Notes under the pieces: model-generated | Told to the model about the DNA's origin: nothing | Databases searched by the model: none | The model's input: the letters and a program-made list of their open reading frames with translations, nothing else | Made by a program: the position numbers and the translations under genes | Part shown: positions 33,213 through 44,639 of the stretch, piece after piece | Layout of the letters: each line of letters starts with the position of its first letter | How positions within the stretch are numbered: position 1 is the stretch's first letter | Assembly: GCA_963971575.1 (NCBI GenBank) | Contig: OZ020611.1 | Span: forward strand, 224,370,260 to 224,434,259 | Length of the DNA: 64,000 bases | Direction: 5' to 3' | From: Liopterus haemorrhoidalis | Taxonomy: Eukaryota; Arthropoda; Insecta; Coleoptera; Dytiscidae

Positions 33213-34806
33213 GGGTTTTGTAGGTATTACTACCACAAAACCCTTATAACGTCACTCATGTATCTGTCGGCCTGTACGGTAGAAATTGTAGGTAAAGGGC
33301 TTTAACATAGAAAGTTGAATTTAGCATACTTATACAACTCTTTGACCCACATATAGGAAAAATACTGAGAGTTCAAAAAAAAATATGGCGATAAAATATT
33401 TTTTAAAGAGTGGCTTACCAAATGAAATTAATGAAATAATAGGATTCGGACCAGTAAAAATAAAACAAGATTTATTTAACTTTTTTTTTTATTTCACTAA
33501 GTTAACGTTTCGATTTTATTTAAATCTTCATCAGAGCTAGTTAAGTCATTGAAGATTTGAATAAAATCGAAACGTTAACTTAGTTAAATAAACTTGTTTT
33601 ATTTTTGTCTAATCCGAATCCTATTAATTCATTAATTATGTTACCTACGGACATAATTAATCAAATATATACCAAATGAAACGTCTTAATGAGTGGATCA
33701 AAAAGCAAATTTTTATTTTGAAAAATCAATTTATTTTATGGGATTTTTGCCAAAAATATGTCTAAAAATCTTTTGACCCCCACGCTATCTCTTAGAGGAG
33801 TTGATCTAAAAATCTAAAAAAGAATCTTCATAATGAACATTAATGGGAACCGGCATAGATCAACAGGAATTTTTGATTGTTTAAGTTTTTCGAATAATGT
33901 CGATTTTTTTGTGAAAAAATTAAAAAAAAAAAAATGTATTGTATGGTATTAAAAGAAAGCTCTTAGGACGTAGACTAGGGACCAAAAGTAGTTTTTTAAA
34001 ATTCGTTTTTTTAACACGATTTTAGCAAAAAATGTGCTAAAAAAGTTCCTGTCCCGCTCCCCTTTACCCGGAGCGGTTAAACTAAAAATATGAAAAAATT
34101 ATAGGTAATGTACATTGATTAACTGAAACATATCGAATGAAACCTATTAATGCGTGAATCAATAAACAAATTTTTATTTTGAAAAATCAATTTTTTTTTT
34201 TTTTTTCTTTAAAAATATGTCAAAAAAAATTTTGTCCATTACCCTATCTCCCAGAGGAGTTGATCTAAAAATAAAAAATAAATCTCCATAATGAACATTG
34301 ATAGGAACCGTAATAGTTCAACAGGAATTTTTGATCAGATTAGTTTTTCGAAAATATATATTTTTTTTAATATTTATTGTGTGGTATCAAAAGAAAGCTC
34401 TTAAGACGTAGATTAAGGAACAAAATGTAGTTTTTTAAAATTCGTTTCTTTTAACACGATTTTAGCCAAAAGTGTGCTAAAAAAGTTGTTGTCCCGCACC
34501 GTTTTACTTAACTAAAAATTTGAAAAAATTATATGTAATGTAAATTAAACTGAGCCGGGAACGTACCAGAGGAATTTTTGATCCAATTGCGTTTTTGAAA
34601 AATATTGCATTTTTTGTGTTTTTGACAAAATTAATTATTTTTTAATTCATGGCTAAATTATGGTTAATAATGTTATGGATTTTTTTTATTTATGTCTAAG
34701 ATATAGAGTTAGTATCTTTTTTGAAATAAAAATATAATAAAAAAAAAAAATTAACAGCTGGGGAACGAGTTTTGAACTCCACACTACACTCTACACTGTA
34801 GAGTGC
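33213..34806 (+). repeat. B-family element B4 with internal duplication and insert
   Basis: Head TTTTGTAGGTATTACTACCA followed by AAACCCTTATAACGTCACTC. After the insert at 33428-33670 the interior continues as two ~455-base tandem units (about 33671-34125 and 34131-34560), each starting with an AATGAAAC.T.TTAATG block. It ends with CATGGCTAAATTATGGTTAA and a hairpin CACTCTACACTGTAGAGTG (34787-34806). The far tail is missing. Confidence 0.65.
33428..33670. mobile_element. Foldback insert with 11-bp target duplication and hammerhead-like core
   Basis: ACCAAATGAAA flanks the insert on both sides (33417-33427, 33671-33681). It is mainly an inverted repeat of ~75-base arms sharing TAATAGGATTCGGA, AAATAAAACAAG, AAGTTAACGTTTCGATTTTA and AAATCTTCA. 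On the minus strand (33507-33534) one arm reads CTGATGA, A, GATTT-loop-AAATC, GAAAC, close to a hammerhead ribozyme core. The opposite arm has CATTGA instead. Superfamily not identified. Confidence 0.7.
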
Positions 34807-35580
34807 AGTGTTTAGTTATTTTATTATACGTTGTGATTCAACTTATTGTTTGAATTACTTTAGATTTTTGTTTTGATGTACTTGTCGCATCGCTACTCGT
34901 TTTCTAACCTCGACGCATGTGGCAAAATCATATCTTATGAAACTTGTGTTTTAATATACTATTATTACATAATTTTATAGAGGTAAAGTATTTTTTTTTA
35001 TCATGTCGCAAGTACTTCGTGCAGTTTTTACATATTTGTTATCTTTTATTTAGAATAGTTATATGTTTATGAAGTTAAAGATTTATTTTAAAGTGTTTTT
35101 TAAAAAATTGGAATTTTTACTTTTCTGAAAATTATTTCTTTTCTCTGGTGACCATGGTCTTAAATCGTTTTTAAACTGCTTTAAGCCATCGATTTAAATT
35201 GCATTGCAAATTGCTATAATTCAAAAACTTCTTAGGAAAATTTCCCCCTTTTACATGAAATTATAATATACTGCCAGTTGAGTTTGGTACAGCCTTAAAT
35301 TTTATCTAAATTTTTCATTTAAATTGCCTTGAGGGAACAATTTATTTCCCACCAGCAAATAATTTAAAATAAGGGCTAACATTTCAGTGAGTAAGCTATA
35401 TTTCAGTACAAAATCCAACCAAATTCATTAATATTAACTCTGATTATCTATTGCTATTAAGGCTAGGGTAAATGAACTCCGAAATATTTGCAGGAATGTT
35501 TTTCCTTGCATATATTCGAGGAACAAGGTATCTATTTTTTTCATTCGAAATAAATGGTTACAGTCGTAGAAAATAATCTA
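34807..35580. other. No recognisable gene
   Basis: Anonymous AT-rich sequence. Confidence 0.4.
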
Positions 35581-35584
35581 CCCT

Positions 35585-35790
35585 ATCTGTAAATTACAAG
35601 AATGAAGATATACGAAAATTATATTCGAAGCCAAGTATCACATAGGAAAAGAGACATTAACGATTACAGTGGATTAGGCGATTGGATGGAAAAGAATAGG
35701 ATGGTAAAAAAAGTCTAGGATGGAAACACACTAGCATGTGAAAAACTACAAAGAAAAAAAGCTCTAAAAGATAGAGAGATCGCCAAGAGA
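35585..35790 (+). pseudogene. C-terminal scrap of an RT-LINE
   Basis: The frame reads YKNEDIRKLYSKPSI, then after a stop LQW..RLDGK..RM, resembling the LINE C-terminal pattern NDELY.LY..PDI....RLRW.GH..RM. It is probably the same family as 36060-37570 and is cut by the SINE that follows. Confidence 0.45.
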
Positions 35791-35791
35791 G

Positions 35792-36027
35792 TGGCCGAGC
35801 TCGTTAAATCACGACTGGTTTTCTGACTGGTTAAAACTGGTCTGAATTGTGAGGTAGGTCGTTCAAGTGCCCCGTTGGTGATATTATTCGGGCGAGAATA
35901 ATATGTTAAACCTTACTTCCATTTTCACAATCATTCACTCCTCATCCAGGTGTAGGAGCTCGCCCCCTGCCATCGGCGATTTGACTCGTTGCAGAAATAA
36001 GCCGATGTAAGAAAAAAAAAAAAAAAA
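35792..36027 (+). mobile_element. tRNA-derived SINE
   Basis: Head with A box-like GAGTGGCCGAGCTCGTTA and B box-like GGTCGTTCAAGTGCC, as in a tRNA of the Leu/Ser type with a long variable region. A ~130-base unrelated body follows (GGGCGAGAATAATATG, CTCATCCAGGTGTAGGAGC, GCCGATGTAAG) and an A tail of 16 bases. A clear target duplication was not found. Confidence 0.65.
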
Positions 36028-36059
36028 TGCAACCTATTATTGGTAGAACAAGGGGAAAT

Positions 36060-37570
36060 TGAAAATAATGAAGATATTCGAGCACTGTGGAACACTTGAT
36101 GTTGAGAATCACACGGACAACGATTGCGTGATGAAAATAAAGGAAGACCGAATGGTAAAAAAATGGTTACGACAACAAATCAAATTTTCTCATTTAAACA
36201 AATGCTTGAAAAATGTTGAGAACATAACATCGACGTGTTTTTGTTATTGATTTCAGGACAGTCTATGACACCATTATACGTGACAAACTCTGGGACATCA
36301 TGGACGAATTTGGCATCCCTAGCAAACTTATTAAGATGACAGTGGTGTATGTGTCAGCAGAGCCGCAGTAAGGAAAATTTACGCTAGGGACAGAACCGTG
36401 TTTTTGGCGCCCTTGGCAAATTAAAAAAAAAAAGTAAAAAACCTATCAAAATTCAAGTGATGAGCAAAAAAAAGGTCCTCACCTCTCAAAATCCAAGTGA
36501 TGAACAAAAAAAAAGTTCCTCGCCTTCTCAATGGCGCCCCTTAGTCAAGCCCGTCCGCGCCTTTTTCCTTAATGCGCCCAGGGCCGTCGACCCCCCCCCC
36601 CTTACTGCGGCTCTGTGTGTTAGGATCCATAAGCAGAGTGAAAGAAGGAAACCTTTTGTTACAGCTTTAGATACCAACTACCGTGGTCTACAGTTCAATG
36701 GGTACCAAGATTTTAGGGTATGCAGATGACCTGGATATTATTTCAAATAAGGTTGAAGATGTTAATATACCTAACTGACCTTATTGATGTAGAAGCTCAT
36801 AAAGTATTACTCATCATCAGTAATGAAAAAACCAAATATCTCATTGTTAGTAGACGCAGTTATGAGAACATGACCAACTTAAAATTTAATGGCAACACTT
36901 TTGAGAGAGTTTATACTATCAAAACCTGGCACCATGATAAATCAGATGAATCTGATACAGCATGAAATTACGAACAGAATTAAAGCTTCTAATGCATCGT
37001 ATTTTACACTTGGTCCTTCCTGCAAAATGAAACTCCTGTCTAGTAACACCAATATCAGGTTATAGTACGCTATAGTACGTTCCGTACTTCTGTACGGCTC
37101 GAAATATGGACTTTAACAACGCGTGATCAACAACACCTCGTAATTTTCGAAGAGAATAAAAGATTACGCTGCATCTTTGGTCCAATTCAAATTAATGGTG
37201 AAAGGGGAATATGTAATAACAAAGATATCCGAGAACTGTACTCAAGGCCGAGTATCACACCAAAACTGGGAGGTAGACGATTATACTGAGGGTGCGATGA
37301 GGGAGTACAAAATGGTTAGGAAGATATGGGAGCAAAGATTGAATACTTATCGATCAGTGGGAAGACCTCGCAAGAAATGATAAACGAGAATAACCGAAGT
37401 TCTTACAAGTATTGGTATACAGGATAAGACCTGAAAGAAATGACAATCAACAGATCAAGATGGAGGTCTTATGTGAAGTCAAAAGTAAATCCAACTGACA
37501 GTGCCCAAAGAAGAAAAAGAAGAAGATGTTTGGTGAGACAATACAAAAACTACGATAAGATGCGATTAAC
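36060..37570 (+). pseudogene. RT-LINE remnant (RTE-like), interrupted
   Basis: Pieces in several frames follow the order of a non-LTR reverse transcriptase. Near 36200-36350: FKQMLEKC, then YDTIIRDKLWDIMDEFGIPS, the motif A neighbourhood. Near 36712: ILGYADDLDII, the YADD catalytic motif, then NEKTKYLIVSRR. Near 37060-37240: LYGS..W, then FEENKRLRCIFGPIQ and IRELYS. Near 37360: VGRPRKK. Near 37440: MTINRSRWRSYV. Stops and frameshifts separate the blocks and a hAT MITE splits it at 36358-36615. Confidence 0.7.
36358..36615. mobile_element. hAT MITE inside the RT remnant
   Basis: 258 bp with 15-bp perfect inverted ends CAGAGCCGCAGTAAG / CTTACTGCGGCTCTG and flanks TGTGTCAG (36350-36357) and TGTGTTAG (36616-36623), a 7/8 match to an 8-bp duplication. 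Removing it rejoins the RT frame after MTVVYVS. The interior repeats CAAGTGATGA.CAAAAAAA and CCTC.CC.TCTC modules. Confidence 0.85.
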
Positions 37571-38408
37571 AGACAAGATTCATGTAGCGATTAACAGACG
37601 AAAACTGATGTTAAAAATATAGTTTTTTTTGCACGATTACGGTCAATATTTTTCTCTAAATTATTGTTCCAGCATATAGAATGTGAGCCTCTGTGGGCTT
37701 TTTTCACTTTCTATACAGTAAAATTGGACCATAAAATGGGTAAAAATTCACACTTCATATAATTTTTTTTTTAAGTTTAATTAGCTAATTTTAACCTGAG
37801 ATTGTTTTAAACGTTGCCTGGTAGATCCCGATCGATATGTTGCTCTCAAATTGTACAAACAACATACTAAAGTGTAATATTTGAACAAGACAAATTGCTT
37901 TCTGGGATAAAAAAATAAAAATTTGTTTAATGAATTTAATAATCCTACCGTTATTTACCTAATCTGTTCCAACAAGAGTTCCCAATCCTTTCAAAAAATG
38001 CAAATATCACTTTCACTAATAAACAATAAAACACAATGATGTTACAACGAATGCGTCCGAAACATAACTGATAGGTAATTCCTCGTAACAAATACACAAA
38101 CACACGTATTACACACACATAGATCTGTGTGTCCTTCAGTGGAGGTGTTGGTTCGTTGCGGCTAGCGGACAGGGGAAACCGATAGAAACATCACTGTGAC
38201 CGGCTGAACGACCCACTGCTGGATTGTCACGGTAGATGGATTGGATTAGTCACCTTTAGGGGGGTCGTGCTTGCTGATTTTAGGATTTGGTTGATGGGAT
38301 TTCTATTTGACATCTGGAGATTTCAGTGATTGCTCACACAAATATGAGATGTTTCACATTTTGTTGTGATTACTGTTTGACGTTTCAAGAACCATTAGGA
38401 AAAAGAAA
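37571..38408. other. No supported gene; GC-richer island at 38110-38330
   Basis: 37735-37770 is a decayed A/B tail (AAAATTCACACTTCATATAA). 38110-38330 is markedly less AT-rich and rich in CpG (GGTTCGTTGCGGCTAGCGGA, GACCGGCTGAACGACC) and free of recognised repeats. It could be a promoter/first-exon region or an unrecognised repeat. Confidence 0.4.
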
Positions 38409-38660
38409 ATTGATGTGAAAAGAGAATTTTCACACATTTCAGGGTTTGTAGGTATTTAATAAATGTACCGAAATCAAAGAATGATGGATGTCTAAGAATA
38501 TATTTTTAATAAAAAGTTTCTTGGTAATCATTTTTATTCGTTATTTGAGTACTAAACTATTTAAACTATTTTTAAGTCATTTGTGAAATTTTCAACATAA
38601 TAAAATTCTTAAGTAAGTCTTCATTAAATTAATAAGAAATATATACATAAGTAAATTGCT
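38409..38660 (-). repeat. B-family tail fragment
   Basis: Starts TTGATGTGAAAAGAGAATTT, continues GGGTTTGTAGGTATTTAATA and GATGGATGTCTAAGAATA, and ends near the AATTAATAAGAAATATATA block. Confidence 0.6.
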
Positions 38661-38663
38661 TAA

Positions 38664-38788
38664 TTTTTAGGGTTTTGTAAGTATGACCACCAAAAAACCC
38701 GTATAACGTCACTCATGTGTCTGTCTGTCTGTCTGTACGATAGAAATTGTAGCCAAACGGCTTAACATAGAAAGTAGAAATTTGGTAT
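38664..38788 (+). repeat. B-family head fragment
   Basis: TTTTTAGGGTTTTGTAAGTA, AAACCCGTATAACGTCACTC, a short GTCT array (38719-38733), TAGCCAAACGGC and GAAATTTGG, then an abrupt break where the possible LTR starts. Confidence 0.65.
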
Positions 38789-39025
38789 TGTAGCGAATCC
38801 GAAACGTACCGTTATTTGTCCACTAGGTAGCGAACCTGTGATATTATATAAAGTCTAATCTCAAACTGAAATGAGATTCCTCACTAAAGGAGTTCGGGTA
38901 GTAAGCGTGAGTGTTATCCAGGGTTCATCATTACGATATGTAAATTAAATGGTTGTTGACCAGTGTATTAAATAAAATTATTAAAGGATATAAAATATAG
39001 TAGTGTGATTAATTTATCCTGTTTA
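38789..39025 (+). repeat. Possible solo LTR
   Basis: An abrupt break in the B head is followed by TGTAGCGAATCCGAAACG, a TATA-like TTATATAAAG about 60 bases in, and AAATAAAATTA about 180 bases in, the order expected of promoter and polyadenylation signal in an LTR. The right edge and target duplication are not defined. Confidence 0.3.
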
Positions 39026-39100
39026 TACGTGCGGCCCACAATCGATCAATATGATTTTTTTGAGCCCAGCAAACGATTTCGGTTGGAAATCACTGGTTTA
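39026..39100. repeat. hAT terminus fragment
   Basis: Inverted, the segment reads CAGTGATTTCCAACCGAAAT, then GCTGGGC and GTGGGCCGCAC, matching the CAGTGGTTCCCAACC...GGGCCGC style of hAT ends. There is no partner end. Confidence 0.4.
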
Positions 39101-39332
39101 AAATAAAGAGACGATTATTTTTTTCTACTTGAATGTGAAATATCTCACTTATCATTTAAGTTACGGCAAAAATATCATTACAGAAACCGAATGAAGTACG
39201 GGTACTGCAGCTAGTTGGTAATAAAGTTGAAATATGGCCCTTTTTGCCATTTTAAACTCAATTCGTGTTAAAAATTTATTAAATATAATTTATTTTAAAT
39301 ATAAAAAAAATTAATCCGCTATAAGAGTTAAA

Positions 39333-40288
39333 GAAAATTGATGTAAAGTGTGAATTTTTACACATTTCAGGGTTTCGCAGGTAAATAATAAGTGAGGGCG
39401 GCATGCTGAGTGTGTAGCATAAATTTTGCTTTGTAGTAATCACGGCAAAATGAACGATATGTAAAATAATTTATCGTCTCTGAATCTAAGAGCTTTAAAA
39501 TTTTATGTTAAAATATTTTTTTGTTAATTTTAATACGAATACCTAATACCATTATTTAGGTTTCTAAATAAGTGCAGTAATATGTTTCAAAATTGAGCTT
39601 ATGGTTTACATTGGTTATCATATGCTCCGCCCCTTTGGTTTTGTATACATGACACATAGAATGAAAATATAATTCCAACATTCTAACTGGTTATTAAATT
39701 TACGCAGTTAAAAAATGAATGCAACATTTGCCAAAATATAACTAGAATTTTGACAAAATAATTTAAAGAAAATAAAAATGAAAAAAAAAAACAAAAAAAA
39801 ATAGTCTCCTCTGACCGGGAGCGAATCTAGAATTCTGGTTAGCTAGCGAGTATGCTAACCATTACACCATGATACGTCTTCTAGTCTAGTGTGTTAGATA
39901 ACTATAACTTTTGTAAATCGTCAACAAAAAAACACAAAAAATGCGTTATTTTCTGAAAACATAATCAAAAATTCCTGTTGTACTATTCCGGTTCACACCA
40001 ATGTTCATTACTTAGAATTTTTTCAGATTTTTAGTTTAAACCAACTGGGCTAAAGGGTGTGGGACAAAAAATGTTTTGCACAATTTTGGCAAAAATCGGA
40101 TTAAAATAATTTATTTTGCAAAAATAAATATTTGTAGGAAGATATGTTTTTTAGATGTTTTAATATTTTTCCTAGGTGCGGGTCAAAGAGTTGTATAAGC
40201 ATGCCAAATTTCAACTCTCTAAGTTTAGCCATTTGGCTACAATTGTTACCGAACAGACAGACAGACAGACGACAAAATGACGGTATAA
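39333..40288 (-). repeat. A-family element copy A3
   Basis: Minus-strand copy with tail hairpin GTGTGAATTTTTACAC, a GGCATGCTGAGTGTGTAG block shared with A4, a tRNA-like module at 39803-39880, the AACCGGAATAGTACAACAGG block on the element strand and a short GACA array at 40254-40270. The head is truncated after the array, so the AGGGTTTT end is missing. Confidence 0.75.
39803..39880 (-). other. tRNA-like module inside A3
   Basis: On the minus strand: A box TGGTGTAATGGTTAGCATA (39851-39869) and B box GATTCGCTCCC (39817-39827), an excellent match to a tRNA internal promoter (the D-arm style of Glu/Asp/Gly/Val tRNAs). The anticodon arm is not clearly paired. It differs from the A4 module outside the boxes. 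Confidence 0.55.
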
Positions 40289-41386
40289 AAAAGACGGCTT
40301 AAAACGGATATAAAATATCGGATTACCAACCGGTTAAATTTTAATCTACATAAATATCGGTTCCCAGCCTGATAATAATAATAATTATAATGTGGTTTGA
40401 CAATTGTCCACTGATTACGCATCTAAACCAAAAGTCTTACAATATTTATTGTATATTTATATTTATATATACTTTGTACTATTTCTCTTTTTTTTGTTGA
40501 ATGTATGTGAAAATCGCTAGTCAACAGGAAGATCATCCCGATCTTCCTGTTGATTTTCCAATTTAAATAAAAAATAAAAAAAAAAAAATATTTTACTCAG
40601 TATCAAAAAATATTTTGCAATATCACCATTAAATAATTAAATGTAACCTCACCTATTTTACCTAAATACTTAAAGTAAAAATAAGAATATTCTGACCAAC
40701 AAAATGTAATTATTACAAAAAAGATTCCATAATTATAATTACGTCAATGTTGAGGATACCTCATTTGAAATTATCCTTATTATTTTTAATGATGAAATCT
40801 TGAAATCGTACAAATCAAACATTTCATTAAAAATTCTTTGTGGAATAAAATCAATACTGCGAAATGGTTGGTTTAAAGGTATAAAATTGTTAATTTTCTT
40901 CAGATAGAAATCAGTTTCACGCTCAAATGAGTCAGTAACTCGATACATAAAAATTGTATTTTTCATCCAAAGTTTTTAATACAGTTTTCGAAATACTGTT
41001 ACGGCATCTGTCTTACACAATTTTATTGACACCATTTTTTAGGTTTCCGTTGCATTTCATTCAACATTTGATTTTATTAAGTTATTATTGATTAATCAAG
41101 ACAAGGTCAGTTATGTTTTTGACAGAGCAAATTTATATCAAGGTTTCTGGTGTTGTCAGTGGTGACAATCTTGTTATTCTGGGGTCGAATTATCAGTTTT
41201 AAATCTATAGTAGAATCAAATGATTGTTAATCCAATTTAGGAAGGGAAAATGATGAAAATATGATTTGAAGAATCTTAAATTCACAGTGGCGGCTCGTGA
41301 AAACTTGTAATGTACAGTGTGCAACCAGAAGTTTTTTTCTTTGGCAGTTTGTTGTAAGATGGGTGTAAAAATGTAATTATTTTTAT
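40289..41386. other. No recognisable gene
   Basis: 40520-40560 has an inverted GGAAGATC.TC repeat. The minus-strand frame 40739-40966 is unremarkable in composition, with no known motif. 41287 (CAGTGGCGGCTCGTGAAAAC) resembles a lone hAT terminus. Confidence 0.35.
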
Positions 41387-41387
41387 C

Positions 41388-42563
41388 TACCTAGTCTTAT
41401 AGTATTTCCAAAATGAAATGGCCACTCTTGTTAAGAAGCTTAATAATGCGGTAATGGATTTATGGCAGTAATCCTAGGGTTTGTTGCTGTAAAAAGAATA
41501 TAGTAGTTATTAAGGGAATTTTAAGTTTAAATTGAATAGATAGAATAGAATATAGAATTTAGATTGAATAGAAGTAACAGTAGTTCAATTGAAGTTTCTT
41601 AAAAACCATTATGGATATTTTCTAAATTTTAAACTATTGTTTCTAAATTTTAGGGGTTGTTATACTTGTTTGTTAGTTCATTTTGAATGTTCATAGCGTG
41701 CATACATTAACAACATGGTGACCCTTTGATTTTGAAGAAATTCCTAATTTTTGTAGTGAAAATAGTGATACTGTGCAAGGTGATTTGGAGTGTGAAAATG
41801 TGGACGTTGACGTGGAATGCGAAAATGTTGACGTGGCTACTAAAGAAAAATGTCATTTGTCAGAAGATTGCAAAGTTCTGATAATGAACGTTTATAAAAA
41901 AAATGTTTCGGAAGGTAATGACAAACCTATACTTATAACTGCGGAATTAACTAGTGTTCCATACAGAATAATTCAACGTATCATTGTTCGTGGCAAAAAT
42001 CAGCAGCGAAAACAACCCGATTTACAAGTTTTCCAGAAAATAGATAGTTTTATGTCTAAAACAATAATAAATAAAATATACGACTTTTATTCAAAAAATA
42101 TAGTACCGATCCTTTAATAAACAATTTGGAAGAAGACGGAATAGAATTTCCATACAAAGTTAGCCATATGTATAATTATTTGAAGTACTAGGATTTATTT
42201 TTGTTGGAAAAATAGAATGATTTTTGTTTGTGCAAATTTGAAGTTTTTAATATTGACTATAAAGACTTTAAAACAAAACGATTTTTAAACATGCCTATAT
42301 TTATAATTCAAATATAGCCAGTCCTAAGCCTGATAAAAATGTGAAGGAATGTCATTTGAGTATATACAGTTCATTCTAAATAGCATATAAGAAAACACGT
42401 TTATTTAAAATAATGATTACGGTTCTGGCAACTATTATTAACAGAATTATAAACTCAGAAGGTATAATGGTTATACTGTCAGCCATTATTGGAATCAATA
42501 AGTGAGGGTGGCCATTTCATTTTGGAAATACTATAACAGTATTTATGGTAAGAAAGACTAGGT
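41388..42563 (+). mobile_element. Tc1/mariner-superfamily element remnant with ~75-bp TIRs
   Basis: Left end TACCTAGTCTTATAGTATTT followed by CCAAAATGAAATGGCCAC; inverted right end CACCTAGTCTTTCTTACC, ATAAATACTGTTATAGTATT and the same CCAAAATGAAATGGCCAC. The first ~30 bases also resemble the TIRs of the Tc1 element at 49270-51158. The interior codes for the N-terminal part of a transposase. Confidence 0.65.
41773..42190 (+). pseudogene. N-terminal transposase fragment
   Basis: After an acidic start with a duplicated ECENVDV unit, residues ~30-110 read LSEDCKVLIMNVYKKNV, then ELTSVPYRIIQRII, then FMSKTIINKIYDFYSKN and VPIL. This matches the HTH region of a large insect DDE transposase family (pattern VP.RTIQR.., then R.I.DFY..N..PTL). 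A frameshift near 42110 carries the homology into LEEDGIEFPYKVSHMYNYLK, then a stop. The catalytic domain is absent. Confidence 0.6.
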
Positions 42564-43060
42564 GAAACGACACACTGGCTTCTGGAGAACCCCAAACTTT
42601 TTTATTCTTTATCGAGTTGTATGTTACAGGTAGATTGATAATTTATTGTCGATATTCGATGGTAATTGATCCCTCTTACCATCATCCTACGTCTGTTAAT
42701 TTTTATCAGACTTTTTATCTTTTATTTGTATTTGTTCATGCAAGATTTCTTTTATTGAGTATGCGTATAAGATTTTCTTTATTTATTGTTTAATTTATTG
42801 TTTTTAATATGTAGTGTAGTCATTTAGATGGCTGCGTTACGCGCAAATAGCTATTATTGCTGTGCGCCAAAATTTTTAACTAACTAACTAACTATAATAC
42901 CAGTTAGAGTTGGCAGTACCAGCCTGGTGCCGACCAAACCTTCTCTTTCAGTACTATTATATTAATATTAATTTACGGACAAAAAACTCTTATTCAGTAT
43001 TAAATATTACTTTACGGACAAAAACTCTTATTGAGTAATATTTAAATGTTATAGTAATAA
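42564..43060. other. No recognisable gene
   Basis: Anonymous; 42960-43035 contains a short local duplication of TTACGGACAAAAA..CTCTTAT. Confidence 0.4.
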
Positions 43061-43063
43061 CTT

Positions 43064-43846
43064 CAAAAATCAGCTGTGGCCACCACAGGACCGACCGCCA
43101 TCACAAAGTACTTGTATAAAATACATTCTAGCAGCAGAGTAGAAATAATTTGGCCCAATATTTTCTATCATGGCCATGGAAACGTTACATATAAGTATGA
43201 AAAAATAGATACTTAGAAAAAATTTCGAAATTTTTTTCGTTTTATCAAAAAATATCTCCAATAAAAGTTGTTAGTTATTACTTTTATAGCAACTTTTGTT
43301 AAATATTTTTTTTCTAAATATTTTTATGTTATAATATTCGCAAAAATCTTAAAATCGACACGAGTAACTCCCATTTCTAGTCAACCGATTTTCATAAAAA
43401 ACAATAGGGTTCTTCCCATTTAATAGGAGAATTTTTTAGTACCAGAACGAACTCTTTAAGTTAAACCGTTTTTGAGTTATCGTGTATACACACAGACACA
43501 GTGTATACACGATAGGATTACACGATTTAGTCAACCGATTTTTACCAAAAGTTGATCAACTCGTGCCATTGATGTCAAAAGCTTAAATATGCAGTTTCAC
43601 AAAAATCCTTCTAGTCGAATTTGCTCTACACGTGTACACAGACAAAAAAAAAACAAAATCTTTTCGTTTTTTCAAAAAATGTCTCAAATAAAAGTTGTTC
43701 GTGTACACAGACAGACAGACAGACCGACAGAAATAATGCTAAAAATAGTCAAACCGTTATGTAGAAGATCCATCGAAATCTCGAAATGTCAAAATCGGTA
43801 TGATCACATTACCTCCCTTATATATGTTGGCGGTCGGTAAAAATAG
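43064..43846 (-). repeat. C-family element C2
   Basis: Tail hairpin CTGTGGCCACCACAG followed by GACCGACCGCC at the left edge, head ending GGCGGTCGGTAAAAAT at the right edge, and a GACA array at 43709-43727. It has an extra internal segment (43400-43530) with TATCGTGTATACACAC.G shared with D at 48380-48500, indicating recombination or a longer subtype. Confidence 0.75.
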
Positions 43847-43986
43847 GTAACCGCATGTAAACTTGGCTGGGCTCTAAACTAATCAGAAGCAAGGACAAAC
43901 AGCTCCGCACACACTGCTCTCTTAATTGAAATAAACCATAGATACTTTTCATAACCTGAAATCGGTGAAAATTCAGCTTCACATCT
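43847..43986. other. Spacer with decayed A/B tail
   Basis: Ends GGTGAAAATTCAGCTTCACA, the usual hairpin-tail block, directly abutting the next C element. Confidence 0.4.
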
Positions 43987-44135
43987 TTTTACCGACCGCC
44001 AGCATATATAAGGGAGGTATTGTGATCATACCGATTTTGACAATTCGATATTTCGATGGATCTCCACGAATTGAGGTCCCTACATAACTTTTTGACTATT
44101 TTTAGCATGCTGTCTGTTGGTCTGTCTGTCCTTCC

Positions 44136-44173
<38 letters not shown>

Positions 44174-44472
44174 CCGTCTGTGTACACGTGCAGATCTTAA
44201 AACTTCATATAAACTTCATATAGCAACTTTTGTTCAATACATTTTTTCGAAATATTTTTCTGTTGTGAAATATTCACAAAAATCTTAAAATCGACACGAT
44301 TAAACTCCCATTTTTAGTCAACCGATTTTTATCAAAAGTTGATCAACTCGTGCCATTGATGGCAGAAGCATAAATATGAAGTTTCATAAAAATACTTTCA
44401 GTCGAATTTGCTCTACACGTGTACACAGACAGACAGACAGACAGACGGACGGACGGACAAACGGACAGACAG

Positions 44473-44506
<34 letters not shown>

Positions 44507-44639
44507 CGACAGACATCATGCTAAAAATAGTCAAAACGTTATGTAGGGACCTCAATTCGTGGAGATCCATCGAAATCTCAAAATGTCAAAATCGGTATGA
44601 TCACAATACCTCCCTTATAAATGTTGGCGGTCGGTAATA
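43987..44639. repeat. C-family composite C3, two heads in inverted orientation
   Basis: Both outer edges are C heads (TTTTTACCGACCGCC.ACATA on the left, its inverse on the right). The left half carries a GTCT array (44118-44180), the right half a GACA/GACG array (44426-44511). The halves meet near 44205-44215 within TTCATATAAACTTCATATAG. The hairpin tail is absent. Confidence 0.75.
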
